DNA from: a virus
DNA: 39,011 nt
Direction: 5' to 3' (one strand)
Virus record (IMG/VR): IMGVR_UViG_3300036852_000367
Span: 1-39,011 of that record
Below are positions 31,042 to 37,871 of this stretch, piece by piece; positions within the stretch are counted from its first letter, which is position 1, and each line of letters starts with the position of its first letter. A program made the translations under genes and the position numbers. The notes under the pieces were generated by a model. The model was not told the origin of the DNA. It saw only the letters and a list, made by a program, of their open reading frames with translations, and did not search any database.

Positions 31042-31554
31042 ATGAACATGTGCCGATACCCAGGGTGCTCTAACCCAGCAGCCAACGAGAGAGCGCACTG
31101 CAACTGGTGTGATATGCACAGGGTCGCAATCAGGAACAGTAGGCCTATGCGGCGCATTGCCAGGGCGGCAGTCAAGAGCCTTGGCCTGCCTGATGCTGCG
31201 CGCGTCAAGTCCCCAAATCCGTACGACCACAGGTTGCCACCTCGCAAGCGCAGCGAAGGCCCGATGCGCCCCGCTGAGAAGAAGTGCCCGCAATGCTACG
31301 ATATGCCGTGGGCTCGTACGAACGAGCGCCGCAACACGGTGTCTGGCGACAGTGCTGCGGAGGGCTCTCCTGTGGTTGGAGCGAATGGTTTATGCCTCGG
31401 ATGCGGGCTACCGTGGGCTCCTGAGCCCAGGCCTGAACTGTGCGGCACGGTGCGCAGCAGTGCCGGCATCTGCGTTGACCATGGGTTGGTAGAAGGCATA
31501 CCAGTTGAGTTCAGAGGTCGCAGAAGCGACGGGAAAAGGAAAGCAGCAAAGTGA
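31042..31554 (+). CDS. Multi-zinc-knuckle protein, 170 aa
   Basis: ATG 31042 directly follows the previous stop. Three Cys-rich units are visible: MCRYPGCSNPAANERAHCNW with a following CDMHR, KKCPQCYDMPWAR, and LCLGCGLPWAPEP. Linkers are basic (PPRKRSEGPMRPAEKK). The repeated x-MPWAR / LPWAPEP ends of the second and third units suggest internal duplication. It could bind nucleic acid or host proteins. The stop overlaps the exonuclease fusion start. Family not recognised. Confidence 0.5.
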   Translation: MNMCRYPGCSNPAANERAHCNWCDMHRVAIRNSRPMRRIARAAVKSLGLPDAARVKSPNPYDHRLPPRKRSEGPMRPAEKKCPQCYDMPWARTNERRNTVSGDSAAEGSPVVGANGLCLGCGLPWAPEPRPELCGTVRSSAGICVDHGLVEGIPVEFRGRRSDGKRKAAK

Positions 31555-33278
31555 CACGAATCGCATTGGTAGATTTCAGCCACGCATTGCGCGTGCAGTA
31601 CCACGTCAGGACACCAGACGGGACGCCGACGGCAGCAGGTGAGAACACGCTTCAGCAGCTGTCTGATTGGAGGCGCAGCTTCGACCACGTCATCGTGTGC
31701 CTCGACTCACCACCGTACGCGCGGAAGCAGATTCTTCCGACGTACAAGTCGAGCCGCGAGCGCGACGACGGGTACCATCTCGTGTGCCGTTGGACCAAAG
31801 ACAGGCTCGTCAAGGATGGTTACAGCATCGCTGCGCATACAGGATCAGAGGCGGACGACGTGATTGCCACACTCGCCAAGCGACTGTGGGATCGCAACAT
31901 GAGCGCGTTCCTCATCGGCGGAGACAAGGACATGGCGCAGTGCGTGCTCGACTCGGAGACGCAGTGCGTGCGCATCATGGCTCCACTCGGCGGAGGTAAG
32001 TGGGAAGAGCGCGACACCGAGTGGGTGAAGACCAAGTACGGAGTCACTCCGGACCAGATGGCATTGTTACAGGCTCTGACAGGCGACTCCACCGATGATG
32101 TTCCGGGCATCGCTGGCATTGGCCCCAAGGGCGCAGCAAAGCTCATCAACGAGTACGGTACCATCGAGAAGATGCGCATCGCGGCCGTGGCTGCGCTCGA
32201 GGAATCGATGAAAGAAGGGGCCAAGCCGCTGGCCTCGTTCTGGAAGAAGTTCCTTGCCGGGTCGCCCGAGCTACCGAAGTGGCTTTCTCTCACCACACTG
32301 CGCTCGGACGTGCCTCTGGATGTTGACGCGCTGCTGGTAAAGCAACCCATTCAACCGCTCATGGCTACGCCGGAGAACATCGAGCACGGTGACGCATGGG
32401 AGCCGAGTGCCGAGGAACTTCAGGAGGAGCGTGAGATGCTTGCGCCGGAGGATGTAATCAGTGGCCCAAAAGTCACTACGCCAGACCAGCGCGTAACGAC
32501 GGGTACGAGCGCGGATGCGACTGTGATGCCTGCTCCTTCCGACGCTATGTCTGGCAGCAATCCAAGAAGCAACAGCGACACCGGGAAAGGATGGGCAAGC
32601 TCTGACCCAAAACCTGCGGCTGGCCCTGCCGAGTCTACCCAGCCTGCTCCTGCGCCATCATCACTGCCAAGCAATGGCACTGCGCAGCGTGCGAAGCAGC
32701 AGCCAGTCTCAGAAGAACCGGTTTCTATCGTGGTAGATAGGCCTGCGCCGCCGTCGTGGGCACTAGCGCTGCAGCCTGCGTCCGTAAAAGAGGCTGACAT
32801 ACTCTCAGCCAAGTTGTTCAACTCCAGGCACTACAACCAGTTCAGTCATGCCCCTGGGGTTCTCTCTGTGATTCTGAAAGGCAGGGAGCTTGGTCTTGGA
32901 GCAATGGCAGCTCTGGAGATGTTCTTCGTTGTGAAGGACCGTCCATACCCTAGCGCCAAGGGTCTGATGGCTCTCGCAGAGCGCGACCCTAACTGCGAAT
33001 GGATCATGGTTACTAGTGCAGACGACACTCACGCTACTGTGAAGACCAAGCATCGCAAAGCTGGGCTTCTTGAGTACACGTACACAGCAGAGAGAGCGCG
33101 CAAGGCCGGATACTTCACGGGTGGCAACAAGCACAACTGGAACACCATCACCCAAGAGATGCTCGAATCTCGCGCCTCTAGCAAGGCAGTCAACCGCTGG
33201 TACAGGTCAGCCACGTTCGGGATGCATAGCTACGAGGAAGCAATCGATACTGAAGGAGTTGAGGTGGACAATGAATAA
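31551..33278 (+). CDS. 5'-3' exonuclease (FEN type) fused to RecT-like annealing domain
   Basis: This 575-aa protein starts at GTG 31551 (GTGACACGA, overlapping the previous TGA). Residues 1-240 are a PolA-N/T5-type exonuclease: ALVDFSHALR, VCLDSPPYARKQILP, GSEADDVIATL, GGDKDMAQ and the H3TH motif TDDVPGIAGIGPKGAAKL; all metal-binding acids are present. Residues about 290-405 are a Ser/Pro/Ala-rich linker. Residues about 410-565 (VILKGRELGLGAMAALEMFF, YPSAKGLMALAERDPNCEW, ESRASSKAVNRWYRSATFG) resemble RecT-type phage annealing proteins. Exonuclease plus annealing protein form a recombination pair in lambda and Rac; here they seem joined in one chain. The exonuclease part is certain, the annealing part less so. 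Confidence 0.75.
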   Translation: MTRIALVDFSHALRVQYHVRTPDGTPTAAGENTLQQLSDWRRSFDHVIVCLDSPPYARKQILPTYKSSRERDDGYHLVCRWTKDRLVKDGYSIAAHTGSEADDVIATLAKRLWDRNMSAFLIGGDKDMAQCVLDSETQCVRIMAPLGGGKWEERDTEWVKTKYGVTPDQMALLQALTGDSTDDVPGIAGIGPKGAAKLINEYGTIEKMRIAAVAALEESMKEGAKPLASFWKKFLAGSPELPKWLSLTTLRSDVPLDVDALLVKQPIQPLMATPENIEHGDAWEPSAEELQEEREMLAPEDVISGPKVTTPDQRVTTGTSADATVMPAPSDAMSGSNPRSNSDTGKGWASSDPKPAAGPAESTQPAPAPSSLPSNGTAQRAKQQPVSEEPVSIVVDRPAPPSWALALQPASVKEADILSAKLFNSRHYNQFSHAPGVLSVILKGRELGLGAMAALEMFFVVKDRPYPSAKGLMALAERDPNCEWIMVTSADDTHATVKTKHRKAGLLEYTYTAERARKAGYFTGGNKHNWNTITQEMLESRASSKAVNRWYRSATFGMHSYEEAIDTEGVEVDNE

Positions 33279-33498
33279 CCGATACGTCACGAACTATTGC
33301 CGACACGTTGGCGACGGCGCAACGCCTGCCACTGGAGCAGTATTAACCTTCGACGGAGACCCGCCGGAGGTTGAGCTGTCGCATTGGGCCTTCTGGCACG
33401 TGCCAGAAGGTCAGCGAGCGGACAGGTTCAAGGGAAAGCTCATCGGAGAGAGCGACAACATGCGCCGCGAGCGGCTCTCAAAAGGAGCTGACAATTGA
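33271..33498 (+). CDS. Hypothetical 75-aa protein
   Basis: ATG 33271 overlaps the end of the fusion gene (ATGAATAA) and is preceded by GAGGTGG. The product MNNRYVTNYCRHVGDGATPA contains a strand-rich middle (VLTFDGDPPEVELSHWAFWH) and a basic C-terminus. No family recognised. The stop overlaps the next TTG start. Confidence 0.55.
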   Translation: MNNRYVTNYCRHVGDGATPATGAVLTFDGDPPEVELSHWAFWHVPEGQRADRFKGKLIGESDNMRRERLSKGADN

Positions 33499-33806
33499 CA
33501 GTTCTTCACTTATCTCGGCACATGTTCCACCAGCAGCTGGCTGATGGTCTTGAGTTCCGAGTGCACATCAACCTCCGAGCTCCAGGAGTGTATGCGGGGA
33601 CGGCTGAAAGGGGCATTATTGCCTTCGGAGGAGACGTGCCATGCGGCAACCTGCATACTGACGACGAGGCTGTGTACGCCGACCTGAGGTTCTCCGGAGA
33701 GTGGATGCCAGTGCGCATTCCGTGGTCAGCAATCGTCAGCTTTCTCAGCGCCGAGAAGACCGCCGCCCTGAAAGCCGGGACATCATCTCGGACCGGCGTG
33801 AATTAG
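33495..33806 (+). CDS. SspB-like protein (candidate ClpXP adaptor)
   Basis: TTG 33495 overlaps the previous TGA. This 103-aa protein follows the SspB fold pattern: LADGLEFRVHINLRAPGVYA (strand pair), RGIIAFGGDVPCGNLHTDDE, VYADLRFSGEWMPVRIPWSA and IVSFLSAE. Cellular SspB has ...GQIVLNIAPRAVGNL... then a ...VRFNARFGG...VSVPLAAVLAIY... segment, which aligns well by eye. SspB delivers ssrA-tagged and other substrates to the ClpXP protease. The ClpX-binding tail of SspB is not evident. It overlaps the terminase gene tail-to-tail by 62 nt. Confidence 0.5.
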   Translation: MTVLHLSRHMFHQQLADGLEFRVHINLRAPGVYAGTAERGIIAFGGDVPCGNLHTDDEAVYADLRFSGEWMPVRIPWSAIVSFLSAEKTAALKAGTSSRTGVN

Positions 33807-35229
33807 CCTTAAGCAATGACTTGTTGGCAGCCGCATGGTCGCGCTTGACCTGTTCTTTGGCCCAGTCGCGGCTGCCAATCTTCGGTCCGAGGTCGAGTTC
33901 TGTTAGGTGCTGCTTGGCAGCAAGGATGGCATAGTGGCAAGCATCGAGGCTGTGGTCGTGGTAGCCCGTCATGTGGTCGAACCGCCCATTGGATTTGCGC
34001 TCCTTGGGAACGCTACCCAATTGCTCAACAAGTGTCTGGCACCGCTCGTGGATATGCAGCGTTCCGTTCGCCAGCATGCCGTCCAGCATCCAGATTCGGT
34101 CCTCTTTCTGGCCTGCCTTGACTACAGGCTGAATGTCGAGTCCGTACGTCTCTGCCAGCGTATCGATTGTCAGTTTCCCGCCGCCTCCAGAATCCCCATG
34201 CGTGGTGCCCACGTTGTACGCTTTTTGGAACTCCCTAGTAATCGCTACGACGTCAGGCACCTTGAGACCAGATTCCTCGTACGTTTCCAAGACGTGGCCG
34301 TGGTGTATGTACCTAGCGACATTCGTCACTGCGTCGACAGATTCCGTAAGAGCCCAGCGAATCACTACCCAGGCACAGGGGTGGTCGGACCCGAGGTCTA
34401 GGCCAAGCGTAGTGTATCCTCCGAGCGGCATCAGGTGCATCGGATGCACGATGTTCTTCCAGTGCGGGTAGGCTAGCCCGTCGCTGTCCACGCAGAATCG
34501 GCCGAACCACTCGCGCTGTATTACCGAGTCAGAGCGCTTCATGCGCTGCTGTCTGCAGTACTCATCCACAACAGCATCAGCCCTGCCATCAAAGAACAGA
34601 TTATTGAAGATGGTCATGTGGTGCACGGATGCGCCGAACTCGCTCACTCCAGAGTTGCCGCCGCACATCTTGTTCCAGTAGCTGCCAGGCACGTAGTCAG
34701 GGTTACCTGACATCAGGATGCCTCTGCCGCCCACTCCCTGGAAGTCTGCCGTTGCAGGGCCAAAGGTCTCGTTGATGCCTCGCTTGAGTAGGTTCGCTGC
34801 TATCTTTCCGCACTCGTCGACGTACAGCGCTGGTATCTTCAGGCCTCGTCCCTTCTCAATCTCGCTCTTGCTTCCCCAACCGTAGAACTGCACGCATCCG
34901 CCACCTGGAGTGAATACCTTGTGGTCTCCCAGATTGTAGTGGAGCTTGAGATTGTGCTCTGCATCCAGCTGCCTGATGTACGGCATTAGGATATCGAGTC
35001 CGTTCGTGATGCTGGATGAGCAGTACGGTATGCTCATGCCAGCGAACTGGTCGGCTACCATCAGCGACTCGGCTGCAATGAGCACGCTCTTGCTAGAGCG
35101 GCGCCCGCCGAATACGACGCGCAGGAGCGAAGGGTCATCCACGACGGCCTGCTGTCGTGGGTACAGGAAGTCTGTGAAGTCTATCGACCCTTCGATGTCC
35201 TCCAGGATACTTTCACAGTCTCTGTACAC
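33745..35229 (-). CDS. terL: Terminase large subunit
   Basis: This 494-aa packaging motor starts at GTG 35229, overlapping the HNH gene. The ATPase domain has VVFGGRRSSKSVLIAAESL (Walker A) and PALYVDECGKI (Walker B, with catalytic Glu). The nuclease domain has TLGLDLGSDHPCAWVVI (first Asp), THGDSGGGGKL and YHDHSLDACHYAI (last Asp), as in RNase H-fold terminases. The protein pumps DNA through the portal and cuts concatemers. Its C-terminus is basic (RRSEMMSRLSGRRSSRR). The 3' end overlaps the SspB-like gene on the other strand. In transcription order it is the last structural gene. Confidence 0.93.
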   Translation of the reverse strand: MYRDCESILEDIEGSIDFTDFLYPRQQAVVDDPSLLRVVFGGRRSSKSVLIAAESLMVADQFAGMSIPYCSSSITNGLDILMPYIRQLDAEHNLKLHYNLGDHKVFTPGGGCVQFYGWGSKSEIEKGRGLKIPALYVDECGKIAANLLKRGINETFGPATADFQGVGGRGILMSGNPDYVPGSYWNKMCGGNSGVSEFGASVHHMTIFNNLFFDGRADAVVDEYCRQQRMKRSDSVIQREWFGRFCVDSDGLAYPHWKNIVHPMHLMPLGGYTTLGLDLGSDHPCAWVVIRWALTESVDAVTNVARYIHHGHVLETYEESGLKVPDVVAITREFQKAYNVGTTHGDSGGGGKLTIDTLAETYGLDIQPVVKAGQKEDRIWMLDGMLANGTLHIHERCQTLVEQLGSVPKERKSNGRFDHMTGYHDHSLDACHYAILAAKQHLTELDLGPKIGSRDWAKEQVKRDHAAANKSLLKANSRRSEMMSRLSGRRSSRR

Positions 35230-35734
35230 GGGAGCGCCTGCCCCTGATTGGTCTTATGGGGCATCCTTGAATCAGGAATTCCAAAGGAGTCTGATCGAGC
35301 TTGCTTACATTGCAAAACTGGCATGCCATGACGATATTGTTGGCCGTGTTTGCCCCTCCCCTGGACATCGGGTGGCAGTGTTCAATCTGCAGTTTATCGC
35401 ATGGCTCTAAGCAATAAGAGCATATGCCACCGGACTGATCGGTTTCCAGTCGTATATCTTCTGCCGTCAGGTCGCTATGAACTCCAGCTATCCTGGCCTT
35501 GTCTTTCTGCTTCGAAGCAAGCAATGAGTATGGCTCTCTACGTTTCCACGCATCCTTTTGAGCCTTGTCTCGCGCAGGGTCTTTCTCTCTGTATCTAGCC
35601 TGTGCGGCTCGGTTCTTGCCAGGGTCCCTATCTCTGATCTCTTGGCTCTTGCATGCCTTGCACAGGTGCCGACAGTATTGTGGCTTCACTCCGCAGCGGA
35701 TGCAGTCACCAATGTTTATTCTATCTCTAGCCAT
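35213..35734 (-). CDS. HNH endonuclease between the terminase subunits
   Basis: This 173-aa protein starts at ATG 35734, with AGAGG just upstream, and overlaps both terminase genes. The N-terminus has zinc pairs (CIRCGVKPQYCRHLCKACKS). The HNH core is CSYCLEPCDKLQIEHCHPMS, RGGANTANNIVMACQFCN. HNH proteins next to terminase, such as HK97 gp74, are required for efficient packaging cleavage in several phages, so a packaging role is more likely than pure homing. Both roles remain open. Confidence 0.85.
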   Translation of the reverse strand: MARDRINIGDCIRCGVKPQYCRHLCKACKSQEIRDRDPGKNRAAQARYREKDPARDKAQKDAWKRREPYSLLASKQKDKARIAGVHSDLTAEDIRLETDQSGGICSYCLEPCDKLQIEHCHPMSRGGANTANNIVMACQFCNVSKLDQTPLEFLIQGCPIRPIRGRRSRVQRL

Positions 35735-36224
35735 TGTCCTCTTCGTGCGCGGCGCGCAGCTGGCGAGTCTCTGCCTGCCAACCTTCAGCGCGCACCCAGC
35801 CTGTCTTCTTCAGAACAGCTCGCAGGCGCGGGCTTGGGTTAGCCAGCATGGCCTCCAGGTCGTCCGTGCGCTTGGGTCCCTTAGCTGACGCCAACAGCTC
35901 CGCGCCTGAACCTATCTTCCAGCGGAGCTTGATCATCTCGAAAATGACGCGAGCCGTGTTCGCTCCCATCGGGCTGCGCAGCGCCTGCAGGTAGGCGCCG
36001 TACATCATCTTCCCGTGGTCTGCCTCCGCTTGGCACATGGCCTCAGCGAAGCGCTCTAGCACGCGCGGAGCATTCGGCTGTTGGCCACGACGAATCCAGT
36101 TCTTGACCGTGTCGACGCTTACGCCCTGTGACGCGCAGACCGTCTCGAATGTGGGGTGCAAAGGGACTGCCTCAATCAGTCCCTTCATCAGCTGGACATC
36201 CCAGACTTCTGATTCATCCGCCAT
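35727..36224 (-). CDS. terS: Terminase small subunit
   Basis: This 165-aa protein starts at ATG 36224, overlapping the upstream gene by 11 nt. The N-terminal helix-turn-helix (HPTFETVCASQGVSVDTVKN followed by WIRRG) would recognise the packaging site. The middle is helical (EAMCQAEADHGKMMYGAYLQ) for oligomerisation, and the C-terminus (VRAEGWQAETRQLRAAHEED) may contact TerL. Length and position one gene before TerL support the call. Confidence 0.8.
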   Translation of the reverse strand: MADESEVWDVQLMKGLIEAVPLHPTFETVCASQGVSVDTVKNWIRRGQQPNAPRVLERFAEAMCQAEADHGKMMYGAYLQALRSPMGANTARVIFEMIKLRWKIGSGAELLASAKGPKRTDDLEAMLANPSPRLRAVLKKTGWVRAEGWQAETRQLRAAHEEDNG

Positions 36225-36891
36225 CGATGACCACCACGATCTCAGACCATGGGGTAAACGCTAGCCGGCGCCCTTCCCGCCAGGTGAGATGCACAGTGCC
36301 GCCAGGCGTGTAGCAGGCGATGTCGCGCTTCTTGCAGCCTGCTTCGTAGAAGACCTTACGAACGAACTCGCCGGGGCCCACGTCGAGCACGCGCTCGGCT
36401 CGCAGCCTTACGCTTGTCTTGCGAGCATCGTTGGTAGCCACACCTCCGCTGGTTGTCATGCGAGGCAGAATCAGGTTCGACCTATTGAATACGAGCCTGC
36501 CCATGGCCACGTCATCTGGCTCTGTCATGACCTGGCTGCAGAGCGGGCGCGGAAAGATGTCGAGCTCCTCACGAACCGAGCAAAGCATATTTTTCCACAT
36601 GAGCGTGTAGAGACCGTTCGGCAGAACGTGTCCTACCTGCCCAAGGTCGAAGCCGACAATGGTGCCAGTGAGCACCTCTGGACGGTCGCGTCCGCTGCCA
36701 TAGGGCGTGCCGTTGCCGAGCGCCACCACCTCTCCGAATGCGAATTTGTCGCGAGCTGCAGTGACCTTGTAGATGTAGGGATTCCCAGTTTTGACGTCGC
36801 TTCCACGGCTGTCCAGCGGGATACCGTGTAGCTTCGCATGTAGGTCGGGACGCGGGCGGATGAGAGCCAGGTCATGAGCGGGGCGCATCAT
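36214..36891 (-). CDS. GroES-like co-chaperonin, apparently with two GroES-type domains
   Basis: This 225-aa protein starts at ATG 36891, overlapping the scaffold stop, with AGAGG upstream. The N-terminal half fits GroES: MRPAHDLALIRPRPDL, GEVVALGNGTPYG, DRPEVLTGTIVGFDL, LYTLMWKNMLCSV. The C-terminal half shows a second copy of the pattern: SNLILPRMTTSGGVATNDAR (mobile-loop-like with SGG), RVLDVGPGEF, CKKRDIACYTPGG, FTPWSEIVVVID. Phage co-chaperonins (T4 gp31, RB49 CocO) replace GroES for coat folding, and two-domain forms are known in plastids (Cpn20). Its place among capsid morphogenesis genes agrees with coat-folding work. Confidence 0.65.
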   Translation of the reverse strand: MMRPAHDLALIRPRPDLHAKLHGIPLDSRGSDVKTGNPYIYKVTAARDKFAFGEVVALGNGTPYGSGRDRPEVLTGTIVGFDLGQVGHVLPNGLYTLMWKNMLCSVREELDIFPRPLCSQVMTEPDDVAMGRLVFNRSNLILPRMTTSGGVATNDARKTSVRLRAERVLDVGPGEFVRKVFYEAGCKKRDIACYTPGGTVHLTWREGRRLAFTPWSEIVVVIDGG

Positions 36892-37871
36892 CCGCGCCTC
36901 TTTGCGATGATGCGTGCGGCCGCTGCGTGGCGTTCCTCGAACGACTTACCAGAGGTGCGTGGCTCCGGAGCTGGCTTGCGCTCGGAGCGTTCCTTGCTCG
37001 CTGCCGGCGCTGGTTTGGTCTCCGGCTTTGGCGGCGGGTCGGCCAGCTTCGCCACTGGCTTCTTCAGTCCAAGCGCTTCTGCCTCAGCCAGCTTGGATGC
37101 GACCACGGCATCCCCTGCCTGCTTGAAGGTGATACGGAACGCCTTGGCACTCGGATCCCATGCCCGCTCCAGTTCTTGCAGAACGAGCTCAGGTCCGTTC
37201 TTGAGCTTGAGCACGTCGTGACCTGTGAGTTTGGCTGCTACGTTCTTGACGGCCGTCTCTCGCGTTGCGCCCTGCTCGCGCGCTTCCTGCTCGCGCTTCT
37301 TCTGAGCCTCGAATTCGCGCTTCTCCTTCGTGAAGTTGTCTCGCTCTTCCAGCTCCTTCAGCTTCTCGGGTGAGAGCCCCGCAGTGGCGCGCGCAATCTT
37401 CTGGGTGATGGTGGCAAAGTCATCCTTGAAGATATACTGAATGTACTTGGCAGCGGCATGGTAGTTCTTGGCGTCGTATTCCTTGGCTGCAGCCTCTGGG
37501 TCGCCGAACCTGGACTGTAGGGAAGCCTCAGCTCTAGCCACGGCTGTCTCGCGCGTGGTTAGCTTGGCCTCCTTGGCAGCGACTCGCCGCTCGCGCCGCT
37601 CTGCGATGGCATGCCGCTTGTCCACGTCAGAAGCCTTCTTGGCTTCGGGATCCGGCTCCTTCTTCTCGGGCTCCGGAGTGGACGTAGGCTGGTCGTCGGC
37701 AGCGGGAGCAAGCTTCTCCTTGGGAGGCTCCTTGCCCGTGCGCGCGGCAGCCTTTGCCTGGCGTTGTGCGAATGACGCATCCCGCTCTTCGCGAGACTTG
37801 TCGCCTGTGGTTTTGACTTCAGGCTGGGGCGCTTGCGCCGCCTGCTCCTGGGGTTGCTGCTGGTCCGCCAC
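36888..37871 (-). CDS. Scaffold candidate, charged helical protein
   Basis: This 327-aa protein starts at GTG 37871 with GGGAG six bases upstream and overlaps the portal 3' end by 53 nt. It is highly charged and mostly helical: an N-terminal Gln/Pro/Lys/Glu-rich disordered part, a central coiled coil (HAIAERRERRVAAKEAKLTT, ERDNFTKEKREFEAQKKREQ) and a basic C-terminus (HAAAARIIAKRRG). Such composition and position next to portal are typical of internal scaffolds that guide coat assembly and bind coat by a basic C-terminus. The coat gene is not adjacent. Confidence 0.65.
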   Translation of the reverse strand: MADQQQPQEQAAQAPQPEVKTTGDKSREERDASFAQRQAKAAARTGKEPPKEKLAPAADDQPTSTPEPEKKEPDPEAKKASDVDKRHAIAERRERRVAAKEAKLTTRETAVARAEASLQSRFGDPEAAAKEYDAKNYHAAAKYIQYIFKDDFATITQKIARATAGLSPEKLKELEERDNFTKEKREFEAQKKREQEAREQGATRETAVKNVAAKLTGHDVLKLKNGPELVLQELERAWDPSAKAFRITFKQAGDAVVASKLAEAEALGLKKPVAKLADPPPKPETKPAPAASKERSERKPAPEPRTSGKSFEERHAAAARIIAKRRG

